Shown piece after piece: positions 8,813 to 17,744 of a stretch of 64,000 nt of DNA. Numbering within the stretch: the first letter of the stretch is position 1; every line of letters starts with the position of its first letter. Origin of the DNA: an uncultured Myxococcales bacterium. Its GTDB lineage: Bacteria > Myxococcota_A > UBA9042 > CAIXZC01. The position numbers and the translations under genes are program-made. The DNA lies in NCBI GenBank assembly GCA_903895725.1, contig CAITUV010000066.1, positions 62,001 through 126,000 on the forward strand. The letters are read 5' to 3'. Below the pieces are notes generated by a model. The model was given only the letters and a program-made list of their open reading frames with translations, did no database searches and had not been told where the DNA came from.

Positions 8813-11800
8813 CTACTGCCCGCACTTGTCGTTCGTCGTTCCCGGGGTTCCCAGGTCGCCGAGCCCGTAGGGCGTCTTGGCCATGCACCACACATTGCCC
8901 AGGTCGTTCTGGGCAGGGTCGAAGTAGTTCTCGTGGAGCACCATCGACGCACCATTGGGATTCGGGAAGCCAGCCCCCGTGCTGTACGCTACCTTGTCCA
9001 GAGTCACCCCCGACAGCTCGAGCCAGACTGCATCCCCGCTGTTGGCCAGCACCACGCCGGTTCCAGTCAGGGCGGGATACGCGTAATTCACCTTGACGCC
9101 GCCATTGGTCGCCAGGTCGGCATTGTTGCCGAGGACAACCAGCTTGAAGGGGGCCAGGAGCACCGAGCTTGCAATCGTGTGCCCCGCATCGTTGTTCGAC
9201 GCGACCTTGACCCCCTTGAGCTCGATCATCTTGTCCGACTTGTTGTAGACCTCGATCCACTCCCCCTTGTCGTCGTTGACCTTGGAGGGGTTGAACATGA
9301 TCTCGTCGATGACGAGGTCACCGGATACCGGGGCCTCTGGAATGGCCGAAATCGGGTACTGCATCGGGGCAGGCATGTTGGCCTGATCCTTGAGCTCGCC
9401 ATTGTTGTACACATAGTCGACGCCGGCCACGCCGGCATCATAGCGGACGGTGAAGTCCACCGACAAAGTACCTCCGGCAATCGTGAAGGAGGCTGGGATC
9501 ACGGCCTTGTACTCGTCGTTGTTGCCGACGTCCTTGTTGTAGGTCATGGCCGCGGTGACGTAGCCCTCCCCGTCCATCATCTTGTACTTCACGTCGGCCA
9601 GGATCTTGGCCCCCTGTCCGACCTTGTCCGTGACGCCGGCCTTGTAGATCTGCACGTAGACCGTCAGGTCCATCTTGTTGTCCACGCTGGTTCCGTTGTT
9701 CGGCCAGATGTTGCCAACCCAGCCAATCTCACAGGCGTCGGGCAACGCATCGTTGTCCGCATCGACCTTGTCGTCGCCGCCGGGGCAGAGGTCCTGGGGA
9801 TCGTACACGCCGTCGCCGTCAGCATCCGCACAAGCACCGTCGCCCTGGCAGTCGGCGTCGTCGCAATCGATATCGCCGTCCATGTCATTGTCGTTGTTGT
9901 CGCCGCAGTCGTACTCCATGCAGGCGTAGTTGGCCATGCCGGGAGTCCCGAGGTCGCCGGAAAGGTCCACGGCCCACGGGGCCACGGAAGCACACCAGTT
10001 GTTGCCGTCGTCGTTGCCGTCTGCGTCGGTGAAGTCCGGGTCGAGCTGCATGCTGGCGCCGTTCGGGTCCGGGAAGGTCGTGCCGTTGTCCCAGGCGACC
10101 TCGTCCAGGATCTCGCCATTGAGCGACAGGGAGATCTCGTCTTCCGAATTCGACAGTTGGAAGCCTGAGTACACGAAATCCGCCTCGACGCCGCCGTTCA
10201 CCTGGCTGTCGCCGCTGACCGCAAAGACCAGGTAGTCCCCCGGCTTGATTGACAGGGCCACGGGGACCTTGAAGTAGTCCAGCCCGGCGTCTGAAACTTC
10301 CAGGAAAGCCAGGTTGTAGGTCTGGCTCGAGACGTTGGCGATCTCGAACCATTCCCCCTTGGAATCATCGACGGCACCGGGGTTCTGCATCACCTCGGTG
10401 ATCACAATGTCGCCGTAACCCGGGTACGGCCCGCAATCCTCGCTGCCGAGGCAGTCCTCGTCGGTGCAGTCGGTGGCCAGGTCGCAGTCGTCGTCGAGCA
10501 GGTTGCCGCAAGTGGACTCTACCTTGCACTCGGCCTTGTTCGAGCAGAGAGCGTCGCAGCAGTCGGTCTTGCCGTCTCCGTTGTCATCCTTCTGGTTGGC
10601 GCAATCCTCGCAGGTCCACTTGCCGGGCTTGCACTGGAAGTCGGCGCAGACGTCACCGACGGTGCAGGCCTCCTTGTCGTCGCACGGCTTGATGTTGGCC
10701 GTCTCCAGGCACCCCTTGACCGTGTCGCACGTGTAGTCCGCGCAGGGGTTTCCCTTGTCGCACGAGGCATGGTCCGGCACGTGCTTGACCACGTCGCCGT
10801 CCTCGTCGCAAGAATCGACCGTGCAGGCCAGCTGGTCGTCGACCACCGGGGGAAGCCCGTCGAGGCACTTGCCGTCCGCTGCATTGCAGGTCTCCAGGCC
10901 GTTGCAGAACTTCCCGTCGCTGCACACCTTGGCAACGCCGGCACACATGCCGCCGCCGCACACGTCATCGACCGAGCAGAGATTGCCGTCGTCGCACGCG
11001 TTGGTGTTGTTCACCAGGACGCATCCCGCCACGGCATCGCAGGTGTTGTCGGTGCAGGGGTTCTGGTCCCCACACAGGAGGTCATCGGGGGCATTGACCA
11101 CCTTGTCGTTCACTTCGTCGCAGGAATCCACCGTGCATGCGACGGAGTCGTCGATGGTCGGAGCGGTCCCGGGCAGGCACTCCCCGGTATCGGGCTTGCA
11201 GCTCTCCAGGCCGTTGCAGAAGTTTCCGTCACTGCAGACCTTGGCAGTTCCCTTGCAGGTGCCGTCGCCGCACACGTCGTCGACGGTGCACGGGTCGCCG
11301 TCGTCGCACAGGGCCGTGTTGTTCACGAGGACGCATCCGGCAACCGGGTCGCACGTCGTGTCCGTGCACGGATTCTCGTCCGCACACAGGTCAGCTTCCG
11401 CCACGTGAACCACCTCGTCCTTCTCGTCGTCGCACGAATCCACGGTGCAGTCCACCTGGTCGTCCAGCACAGGAGCCACGCCCGGAAGGCAGTCGCCGGT
11501 CACGCCTTCGCACGTCTCTTCTCCGTTGCAGAACAGGCCGTCGCTGCACAGCTTCGACGTACCCGTACAGGCACCTCCTGCGCAGACGTCGTCCACGGTG
11601 CACGGGTTGTTGTCATCGCAAGGCAGCACATTTGTGGTGTTGATGCACCCGGCCAGAGCGTCGCACACGTCGTCGGTGCACGCGTTGCTGTCGTCACACA
11701 GGAGGGCCTCCGGAACATGCACGACCTCGTCCTTGTCCTCGTCGCACGTGTCGACGGTGCAGGCCACTTCGTCGTCGAGCGGCAGGGCCTCACCCACGAG

Positions 11801-12724
11801 GCAATCCCCGGTCTCGGCGTCGCACGTCTCGAGGCCGTTGCAGAACAGGCCGTCGCTGCACAGCTTGGGAGTGGCCGTGCATGCGCCCTCCGCACATGCG
11901 TCGTTCTCCGTGCACGGGTCACCGTCGTCACACTCGTCGGTGTTGTTCGGATTGGAGCAGCCCTCCTCCGGGTCGCACACGTCATCGGTGCAGGGATTGT
12001 CGTCGCCGCACGCGGCGGCATCGGGCTCGTGGAGCACTTCGTCCTTGCCCTCATCGCAGGAGTCCGTCGTGCAGTCTACGCCGTCGTCGGTCTCGGGGGC
12101 CGTCCCGGGGAGGCAGTCACCGTTGGCCGGGTCGCAACTCTCCGCGCCGTTGCAGAACAGCCCGTCGTCACACGCCTTGGGCTTGCCGCTGCAAACACCG
12201 TCTCCGCACTTGTCGTTCTCAGTGCACGCGTCACCGTCGTCGCAGGCAGCCTTGTTGTTCTGGCTCAGGCAGCCTGCCGCGGCATCGCACACGTTGTCGG
12301 TGCAGGGGTCACCGTCATCACAGCCGGCGTTGTCCGGATCGTGGACGATCTGGTCCGTATCCTCGTTGCACTTGTCCACCGTGCACAGCACCCCGTCGTC
12401 GAGGTCGATGGGGGTCGCCTGGATGCACTCGCCGGATTCCGGGTCACAGGCCTCGATCCCGTTGCAGTACAGACCGTCGTTGCAGACGCGGGGCGGGTTC
12501 TCGCAGACGCCCGCATTGCACTTGTCGTCGGTACAAGGATCCTCGTCGGCACACTGATCGTCCGCCGTGCATCCCCCCTGCTGGTCGACCGAAGCATCCC
12601 CGCCCGCATCATCGGTCACGTCCGGGGAGGTCACATCCTGCGACGAACCGCCGCCGCCGCACGATGCCAGAGCCATCACCATTGCCGCCAGGAAACCCGC
12701 TGCTTCCAGTCTCACCGTTCGCAT
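8813..12724 (-). CDS. giant surface lipoprotein with six 104-residue Cys/Asp-rich repeats and two lamin-tail domains
   Basis: A 1303-residue protein. The start MRTVRLEAAG is chosen because a strong promoter ends upstream and a purine run precedes this ATG; earlier in-frame ATGs have no ribosome site. The lipobox is ALASC. Six tandem repeats of about 104 residues follow, each with signatures like CSDGLFCNG.E.C, CTVDSCDE, NPCTD..CD and CDDGDPC. An Asp-rich thrombospondin-type-3-like stretch (DGDGVYDPQDLCPGGDD) and two lamin-tail domains (openings GDIVITEVMQ and GDLVIDEIMF) complete it. The dense Asp and Cys suggest calcium binding and disulfides. It is an extracellular, cell-attached structural or adhesive protein; the exact role is unknown. 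Confidence 0.85.
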   Translation of the reverse strand: MRTVRLEAAGFLAAMVMALASCGGGGSSQDVTSPDVTDDAGGDASVDQQGGCTADDQCADEDPCTDDKCNAGVCENPPRVCNDGLYCNGIEACDPESGECIQATPIDLDDGVLCTVDKCNEDTDQIVHDPDNAGCDDGDPCTDNVCDAAAGCLSQNNKAACDDGDACTENDKCGDGVCSGKPKACDDGLFCNGAESCDPANGDCLPGTAPETDDGVDCTTDSCDEGKDEVLHEPDAAACGDDNPCTDDVCDPEEGCSNPNNTDECDDGDPCTENDACAEGACTATPKLCSDGLFCNGLETCDAETGDCLVGEALPLDDEVACTVDTCDEDKDEVVHVPEALLCDDSNACTDDVCDALAGCINTTNVLPCDDNNPCTVDDVCAGGACTGTSKLCSDGLFCNGEETCEGVTGDCLPGVAPVLDDQVDCTVDSCDDEKDEVVHVAEADLCADENPCTDTTCDPVAGCVLVNNTALCDDGDPCTVDDVCGDGTCKGTAKVCSDGNFCNGLESCKPDTGECLPGTAPTIDDSVACTVDSCDEVNDKVVNAPDDLLCGDQNPCTDNTCDAVAGCVLVNNTNACDDGNLCSVDDVCGGGMCAGVAKVCSDGKFCNGLETCNAADGKCLDGLPPVVDDQLACTVDSCDEDGDVVKHVPDHASCDKGNPCADYTCDTVKGCLETANIKPCDDKEACTVGDVCADFQCKPGKWTCEDCANQKDDNGDGKTDCCDALCSNKAECKVESTCGNLLDDDCDLATDCTDEDCLGSEDCGPYPGYGDIVITEVMQNPGAVDDSKGEWFEIANVSSQTYNLAFLEVSDAGLDYFKVPVALSIKPGDYLVFAVSGDSQVNGGVEADFVYSGFQLSNSEDEISLSLNGEILDEVAWDNGTTFPDPNGASMQLDPDFTDADGNDDGNNWCASVAPWAVDLSGDLGTPGMANYACMEYDCGDNNDNDMDGDIDCDDADCQGDGACADADGDGVYDPQDLCPGGDDKVDADNDALPDACEIGWVGNIWPNNGTSVDNKMDLTVYVQIYKAGVTDKVGQGAKILADVKYKMMDGEGYVTAAMTYNKDVGNNDEYKAVIPASFTIAGGTLSVDFTVRYDAGVAGVDYVYNNGELKDQANMPAPMQYPISAIPEAPVSGDLVIDEIMFNPSKVNDDKGEWIEVYNKSDKMIELKGVKVASNNDAGHTIASSVLLAPFKLVVLGNNADLATNGGVKVNYAYPALTGTGVVLANSGDAVWLELSGVTLDKVAYSTGAGFPNPNGASMVLHENYFDPAQNDLGNVWCMAKTPYGLGDLGTPGTTNDKCGQ
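10613..12484 (-). repeat. six coding tandem repeats of about 312 bp
   Basis: Repeats of the Cys/Asp-rich unit inside the lipoprotein. Each begins at the C.DGLFCNG motif, and the period is 104 codons. Copies are diverged, but the Cys and Asp positions are kept, so this is an old duplication under protein-level constraint. Confidence 0.8.
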
Positions 12725-12803
12725 CCCCACCCCCATCATCATTTCGGTTGGCACCGGTGCCACAGGTCCAAGTGCCCGTGGCAAGTCAAACCTTGCCGGG
12801 CGG

Positions 12804-12832
12804 AGGATATGGACACAGGCAGGCCATGTCAA
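12804..12832 (-). promoter_or_regulatory. sigma-70-type promoter of the 104-residue-repeat lipoprotein
   Basis: On the minus strand, TTGACA (12827-12832), a 17-base spacer and TATCCT (12804-12809). The predicted transcript starts near 12797, about 70 bases before the chosen ATG. This supports the shorter start, since the longest open frame would begin inside the promoter. Confidence 0.7.
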
Positions 12833-12889
12833 CCCAAACCGGACGTTTGAAATAAATCTTAACGCGAAGAGTGCGACCCGGGGCTCGGG

Positions 12890-15800
12890 CTACTGGCCGA
12901 GGAAAGCATGGGTGCAGTCGCCCGGAGTCGGAGCCGGCTGGACACTCCAGCCGGTCCCGGTGCGCTGAAGCGAGTTGCCGCCGGATGCATCAGGCGCATC
13001 GACCGCACCGACTTTGCCGGTCTCGTCGATGAGATTGCTGCCATTGGAGCCGCCGTAGATGACCGCGTCCACCGGAACGGTATCGACGCCCAGCTTGTCG
13101 GCCGGCACAGCGAACAGCCCGACTGCATCGGCCGTGCTCCCGGAATTCTGGAGGTCGGGGTCGAAGTCCACCGCCTGGCCGAAGACCGGCGAGTTGTTGG
13201 ATGCCTCCGACTTGGGGCCGCCGACCACGAAGCACTGTCCGGGCTCCAGCGTGCCCTGGAGCTGCAGCGTGGACGCCGTGTAGGAGGTTCCGCCGCTTCC
13301 GATGGAGTACTCCGCCAGGTCGACGGTCTTCATCGTGCCATTGTAGAGTTCGATCCACTCCAGGCCGTTGTCCTCACCGGGGACATCGTACAGCACTTCG
13401 GTGAGAATGAGCCCGACCTGGGGAAGGTCCACCACCTCGATGAGGGCCGAGGTCTCCCCCGCCTCCGTCTCCGCAGTCACGAGAGCGCTTCCCACCCCTT
13501 TTGCCGCCACGAGGAAGGGGGCCGTGAACGTGCCCTCCTCCACGAGCAGGGAATCCGGCACTTCCAGGATTCCTCCGGCGTCGACCGAGAGCAGGACCAG
13601 AGTTCCCCCGGGACGGGCCGGGATGTCGAGAGTGACGACCATCTCCAGGTCCGACGCTAGCGCCACCTGGCTCTCGGGCGGAGTCAGAGCGGTCGGCACA
13701 GGAATGCGCCCCTTCTCGATGACCACGACGTCAGCGACATACGACTTGTCCTCATAGGTGGCAGTGACCTGGATCGGGTCGGGGCCGCCAATCAGGCCGG
13801 TCAGCGAAACGGCGGCCTCGATCTTTCCGGCCGGAACGACAACGGTCGCCGGAACGACGAGGCTCTTGGGGTCGGCGCTCTTCAGGGCTACGGAGAGGTC
13901 TTTGGCTGCCGGCGTCGTGAGCCGGACCACCAGCGGAGGGATCCCCTGGACCCCCACCGCCCCCTCGTCCACGAAGACCAACGGGTTGGCAAACGGTGCG
14001 AGCTTGAGCTGCGGCACGATGTCTTCCGGTCCTCGCGGGTTGAGCTTCATGCTGTCGTTGGCGAAGCGGAGGATCCCGGCGAGGGAGAGGACGTCGCCCA
14101 GCTCGGGCAGCGGGTCGAGGAGGTACATGAAATCATCGACCGGGAGGACTCCGGCAAGCTGGAACTCGTTGGTCGGCTCCGTATCCCCCGGGCCGGCGGG
14201 TAGTGCGAGAGCGGTGACCTCGGCCCCGACGACCTGCACCAGGACCGCCTCATAGGCGGCCGCAAGATCCCCTCCGGCGGCGACGTCCTCGGGGGTCACG
14301 ACGACGGGGGTCGGTTCGCCCACCCCCGTGTCCAGCACGTCGATCGACTCCACGTAGGTGAGCTGCATCTGGCCCCAGAAATCCTGGGTCTTGCCGGTGA
14401 CCCGCACGATGTCGCCCCGCTCGGGGACCGGGAGCTGGTCGGGGTTGTTGGCGGGCAGATAGACGTAGAGTCCGCCGAACTGGTACCCCAGCACCTCGTC
14501 GTAATCCGAGTCGGGAACCTGCATGAAGAATCGCGGGGAGTTCACGCCGGTCACGACGCCGTCGACGGTGACCCGGGCTCCCATGGGGATTATCCCCGTT
14601 TTGACTTCGTAGATCGTGGCCAGGCACGGGGCGTTGCCCGGATTCGGCGTCTGCGGACACGCGTCGCACTCGTCGCCGATGCCATCCTGGTCCTCATCCT
14701 CCTGGAGCGGGTTGCTGTCGTTGGGGCAGCTGTCCTCGAAATTCAGCAGTCCGTCACTGTCCCTGTCCAGCGGCTCCGGAGTCACACAATCCTTCTCGTT
14801 GGCGTCGCTCGGGCACGGGTCGCAGGGATCCCCCAGCCCATCCCCGTCCTGGTCCGCCTGCTGGCCACCATCCACCGGCCGGGGCGGATTGAACACCGCC
14901 TCGCAGTTGTCCTCGTCGTTGGGGATTCCGTCTCCGTCCAGATCGTCGGGAAGCGACTCGCCGTCAAACTCGTCCGGCCGCATGGGAACGCACGTCGGCT
15001 CCTTGGGCGGAACGCCGCAGAAGAAGAGCCCGTAGGACGACTGGTTTGCCTCGGCGAGCTCGGCATAGCCATAGCCGGTCTCACGTGCCGCACAGATGGA
15101 CCGGACCTGCCCGCAAACACCGCCCGGAATGGCCTCGCATCCCTCCTTGCCGCCGGGCAGAGCCTGGACCAGGTTCGAGTCGCCGTACAGGGGAAGTCCC
15201 CCGCGCAGCACGAGCAGAGTGGTCGTCGGCGATGCGTCGATCACCGCCCGGAAGGGGTTCTCGGCCAGCGATGCGTCAAAGAGGGCGATGTCGGCCGCCC
15301 GCCCCTCCAGCAGGAGTCCCGTTGCGTCATCCACCGACAGGGCCGACGCCGCATTGAGAGTCGCCATCTGCCACAGATCCCGGTCGTCGAAGTACTGGTC
15401 CAGGTAATGCTCATTGAGGAACGAGGCGCACTGGAGCTCACGCAGCATGTTCACCGAGCCGGAGGCCGTCCAGTCCGTCCCCAATGCCACGAGCACTCCC
15501 TGTCGGTCGTACAACGACACCTGGGCCGTGTTGCCGTACAGTGCGACGTTGGAGCGGGGGGACCAGACCACGGCGGTTCCATTGCCCGCCAGCTCGGCAC
15601 CATCCTCGGCTGTCAGGCCGATGCAATGGACGAATGTGCTTCCGGGCTCGGTGAGGTCCACGCCGCCGTTGGAATCGGAGCTGAGGCAGAGGAATTCGTT
15701 GCGGGCTTCCTTGTCGATCCCCTCCGACACGTGGGGCAGATAGCAGTCGTTGTCCAGCACCCACTTTCCGTCGATTTTGGGATAGGCGCAGCTCCCGGTA

Positions 15801-16663
15801 AGCAACGTCCCGTCGCTGTCACTGAGCGGGAAGGTATTGTAGTAGACGGGAGGCTGCTCGAGCCCCTCCTGAGCGCTCTTGTCCAGATTCCGCAGGAAGC
15901 CGGGGGCCGACCCGGAGCCCGCCAGCGACGTGGTACCGGCCAACACCTGGCGCATCTCGCCCCAGATGATCTGCTGCTCCTTGGCTCCGCCCGAAACCGG
16001 GATCTTCTTATGATTGCGGATGCCCAGCCGCCAGTCGTGCCGATGGTCGAACCGCTCATCGCCCCAATCGGAGGGCGAGTTCTGGGTGTAGGTGATGTGA
16101 TCGTGGGCATTGATGAGCCCGGGAGAGATGACTGACGACGGGCAGGAAACCACCGTTGCCCCCTGCGCCTCGGGAAGGTCAGCGCAGTCGCATCCCACGC
16201 ACACAATCTGGTCCGCCTGGAACAGGACGCCCCCGCCGACGAACACTTCCTTGGGCCCAAGGACCGTGCCTTGAAGGAGAACGGTATCGCCTCCGGACTT
16301 GACCTCGCAGGCATCTCCTTCTACGGCTGGAAGCGGGCCGCACTCGACCGTCTTCCAGCCTTCCGGCTCGACGTCGACGTCGGACTGAGTGTCGAGCTCT
16401 TCTCCACCGTCGGGTGAGCCGGCCTGGTCGACCGAGTCGGCAACATCGGACGGAATCCCCTCCGTGCCGGTCGCGTCAATGCCATCCGCCGCCACATCGG
16501 ATACGTCCGAAGGCGTCCGGACGTCTCCGGGCTGTTGCCCGTCGGCAACGGAATCCACCGCTGTGTCCACCGGATCCGAGGGGTCCTTTCCCCCACCGGA
16601 GCATCCGCCCAGAGCCACGAACAGCAGCGCCGCAAATCCCGCACCCCAAAGCTGGAATCTCAT
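12890..16663 (-). CDS. lipoprotein fusing an amidohydrolase domain to thrombospondin-3 repeats, beta domains and a lamin tail
   Basis: A 1257-residue protein. The ATG follows GGAGGTG, and the lipobox is ALGGC (Cys21). After an Asp/Val linker comes an amidohydrolase domain (about 115-530). It has the metal HxH in GLINAHDHI (H187, H189), a later VHC, a WSPRSNVALYG stretch and GTDWTASG, as in the TrzN/AtzA/SAH-deaminase-like branch. Next come calcium-binding type-3 repeats (DLDGDGIPNDEDNC, DQDGDGLGDPCDPCP), an OB-like domain, beta-sandwich regions and a C-terminal lamin-tail domain. An apparently intact hydrolase displayed on the surface is unusual. The substrate is unknown. Bridging metal-ligand positions look filled, but this needs structural alignment. 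Confidence 0.85.
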   Translation of the reverse strand: MRFQLWGAGFAALLFVALGGCSGGGKDPSDPVDTAVDSVADGQQPGDVRTPSDVSDVAADGIDATGTEGIPSDVADSVDQAGSPDGGEELDTQSDVDVEPEGWKTVECGPLPAVEGDACEVKSGGDTVLLQGTVLGPKEVFVGGGVLFQADQIVCVGCDCADLPEAQGATVVSCPSSVISPGLINAHDHITYTQNSPSDWGDERFDHRHDWRLGIRNHKKIPVSGGAKEQQIIWGEMRQVLAGTTSLAGSGSAPGFLRNLDKSAQEGLEQPPVYYNTFPLSDSDGTLLTGSCAYPKIDGKWVLDNDCYLPHVSEGIDKEARNEFLCLSSDSNGGVDLTEPGSTFVHCIGLTAEDGAELAGNGTAVVWSPRSNVALYGNTAQVSLYDRQGVLVALGTDWTASGSVNMLRELQCASFLNEHYLDQYFDDRDLWQMATLNAASALSVDDATGLLLEGRAADIALFDASLAENPFRAVIDASPTTTLLVLRGGLPLYGDSNLVQALPGGKEGCEAIPGGVCGQVRSICAARETGYGYAELAEANQSSYGLFFCGVPPKEPTCVPMRPDEFDGESLPDDLDGDGIPNDEDNCEAVFNPPRPVDGGQQADQDGDGLGDPCDPCPSDANEKDCVTPEPLDRDSDGLLNFEDSCPNDSNPLQEDEDQDGIGDECDACPQTPNPGNAPCLATIYEVKTGIIPMGARVTVDGVVTGVNSPRFFMQVPDSDYDEVLGYQFGGLYVYLPANNPDQLPVPERGDIVRVTGKTQDFWGQMQLTYVESIDVLDTGVGEPTPVVVTPEDVAAGGDLAAAYEAVLVQVVGAEVTALALPAGPGDTEPTNEFQLAGVLPVDDFMYLLDPLPELGDVLSLAGILRFANDSMKLNPRGPEDIVPQLKLAPFANPLVFVDEGAVGVQGIPPLVVRLTTPAAKDLSVALKSADPKSLVVPATVVVPAGKIEAAVSLTGLIGGPDPIQVTATYEDKSYVADVVVIEKGRIPVPTALTPPESQVALASDLEMVVTLDIPARPGGTLVLLSVDAGGILEVPDSLLVEEGTFTAPFLVAAKGVGSALVTAETEAGETSALIEVVDLPQVGLILTEVLYDVPGEDNGLEWIELYNGTMKTVDLAEYSIGSGGTSYTASTLQLQGTLEPGQCFVVGGPKSEASNNSPVFGQAVDFDPDLQNSGSTADAVGLFAVPADKLGVDTVPVDAVIYGGSNGSNLIDETGKVGAVDAPDASGGNSLQRTGTGWSVQPAPTPGDCTHAFLGQ

Positions 16664-16728
16664 CGCACACCTCCACGGGTAGGACTCAGTCGCGTACGCC
16701 GGTTCCAAAGTCAAGGAGTAACGCAGGT

Positions 16729-17595
16729 TCAGATTCGCTGTTGGACCGGGGTGAGACCGGAACGGTTGAGGAGCTCCTCCGGCTCAACGCCGGCGACTGC
16801 CCCGACCAGTCGGGATGAGATCTCGATGCGAAGGGGGTTTCCAGCCCCCTGTCCCACGACCTTGCCGAGACAATCGCCGATGCGGTTGCAGAGCACTCGC
16901 TCCACCCCGTCGGAGACATCCAGAGCGATGACGGCGAGCTCACCGCTGGAGACGTGGGCCACCAGGTCCGCCTCGCGGGTCACCCTTCGAACAGCGTCCG
17001 CCACGAGCCGTTCAGCAGCCTGGGCCTGATAGATGGTCAGGCCGGAGAGCGCCTTGACCGTCGGGATGTCGATCCGCAGGAGGAGCAGGCGCGTTCCGGC
17101 CCTCTTGGCATACCGAAGCTGCTGGGCCGCCATGGCCAGGAACCCCTCGCGGGACAGCACCCCGGTCTCCGGTTCGACCCACATGCCGGCAGCGGCCGCC
17201 CGCAGCAGACGATGCCGTTCCATCGCGTGGCGGATGCAGCGAGCGAGCAGTCGTGCATCGAAGTCGCCCTTGATCAGATACTCCTGAGCACCACGCTGGA
17301 TCGCCAGCCTCGCCATGTCCTCGTCGGCCAGGGCCGTCATCACCGCGACGGGGACCTGCGGCTGGCCGGAGATCAGGCGGACGATCGTCTCCAACCCCCA
17401 GCTGTCCGGCAACGTGAGGTCGAGCAGAACCGCATGGAACTCGGTCCTCCGGAGCGCAGCCAGAGCCCCTGCCAGCGTGTTCGTGCCCTCCACCTCGAAG
17501 GCGGGCTCCATGAAGCCGGACAACATGATCCGCACGAATCGCAAGTCCGCCGGATTGTCTTCGACAATCAACAGGCGGACAGGTTTCTCCCGCAT
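16729..17595 (-). CDS. response regulator with degenerate GGDEF domain
   Basis: A 288-residue protein. The start MREKPVRLLI has GGAGGTG upstream. The receiver domain (1-125) has D12/N13, phospho-acceptor D59 in LLDLTLPDS, T88 and K109. The C-terminal half resembles a GGDEF fold, but the signature GGDEF is replaced by SSGEL in VSSGELAVIA. It is therefore almost certainly not an active diguanylate cyclase. It may act as a nucleotide sensor, a protein-interaction output or a degenerate adaptor. It has its own promoter and no kinase next to it. Confidence 0.82.
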   Translation of the reverse strand: MREKPVRLLIVEDNPADLRFVRIMLSGFMEPAFEVEGTNTLAGALAALRRTEFHAVLLDLTLPDSWGLETIVRLISGQPQVPVAVMTALADEDMARLAIQRGAQEYLIKGDFDARLLARCIRHAMERHRLLRAAAAGMWVEPETGVLSREGFLAMAAQQLRYAKRAGTRLLLLRIDIPTVKALSGLTIYQAQAAERLVADAVRRVTREADLVAHVSSGELAVIALDVSDGVERVLCNRIGDCLGKVVGQGAGNPLRIEISSRLVGAVAGVEPEELLNRSGLTPVQQRI

Positions 17596-17659
17596 AGGAA
17601 TCACCTCCTCGCCCTCTCGCCAGCACTCTTGCACGTCCAGGGGGTTCTCGTCCATCGTG

Positions 17660-17687
17660 AGCATAGCGCATCCGCCGGCTCGGTCAA
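17660..17687 (-). promoter_or_regulatory. promoter of the receiver/GGDEF-like gene
   Basis: Minus strand: TTGACC (17682-17687), a 16-base spacer and TATGCT (17660-17665), ending about 65 bases before the ATG. Longer in-frame starts would begin at or inside the promoter, supporting the downstream start. Confidence 0.65.
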
Positions 17688-17744
17688 CAGCTTTTTTCGA
17701 GGCTCTTACGAAATTGACTTCCGGGTCGGCAGTCCTGCGAAGGA

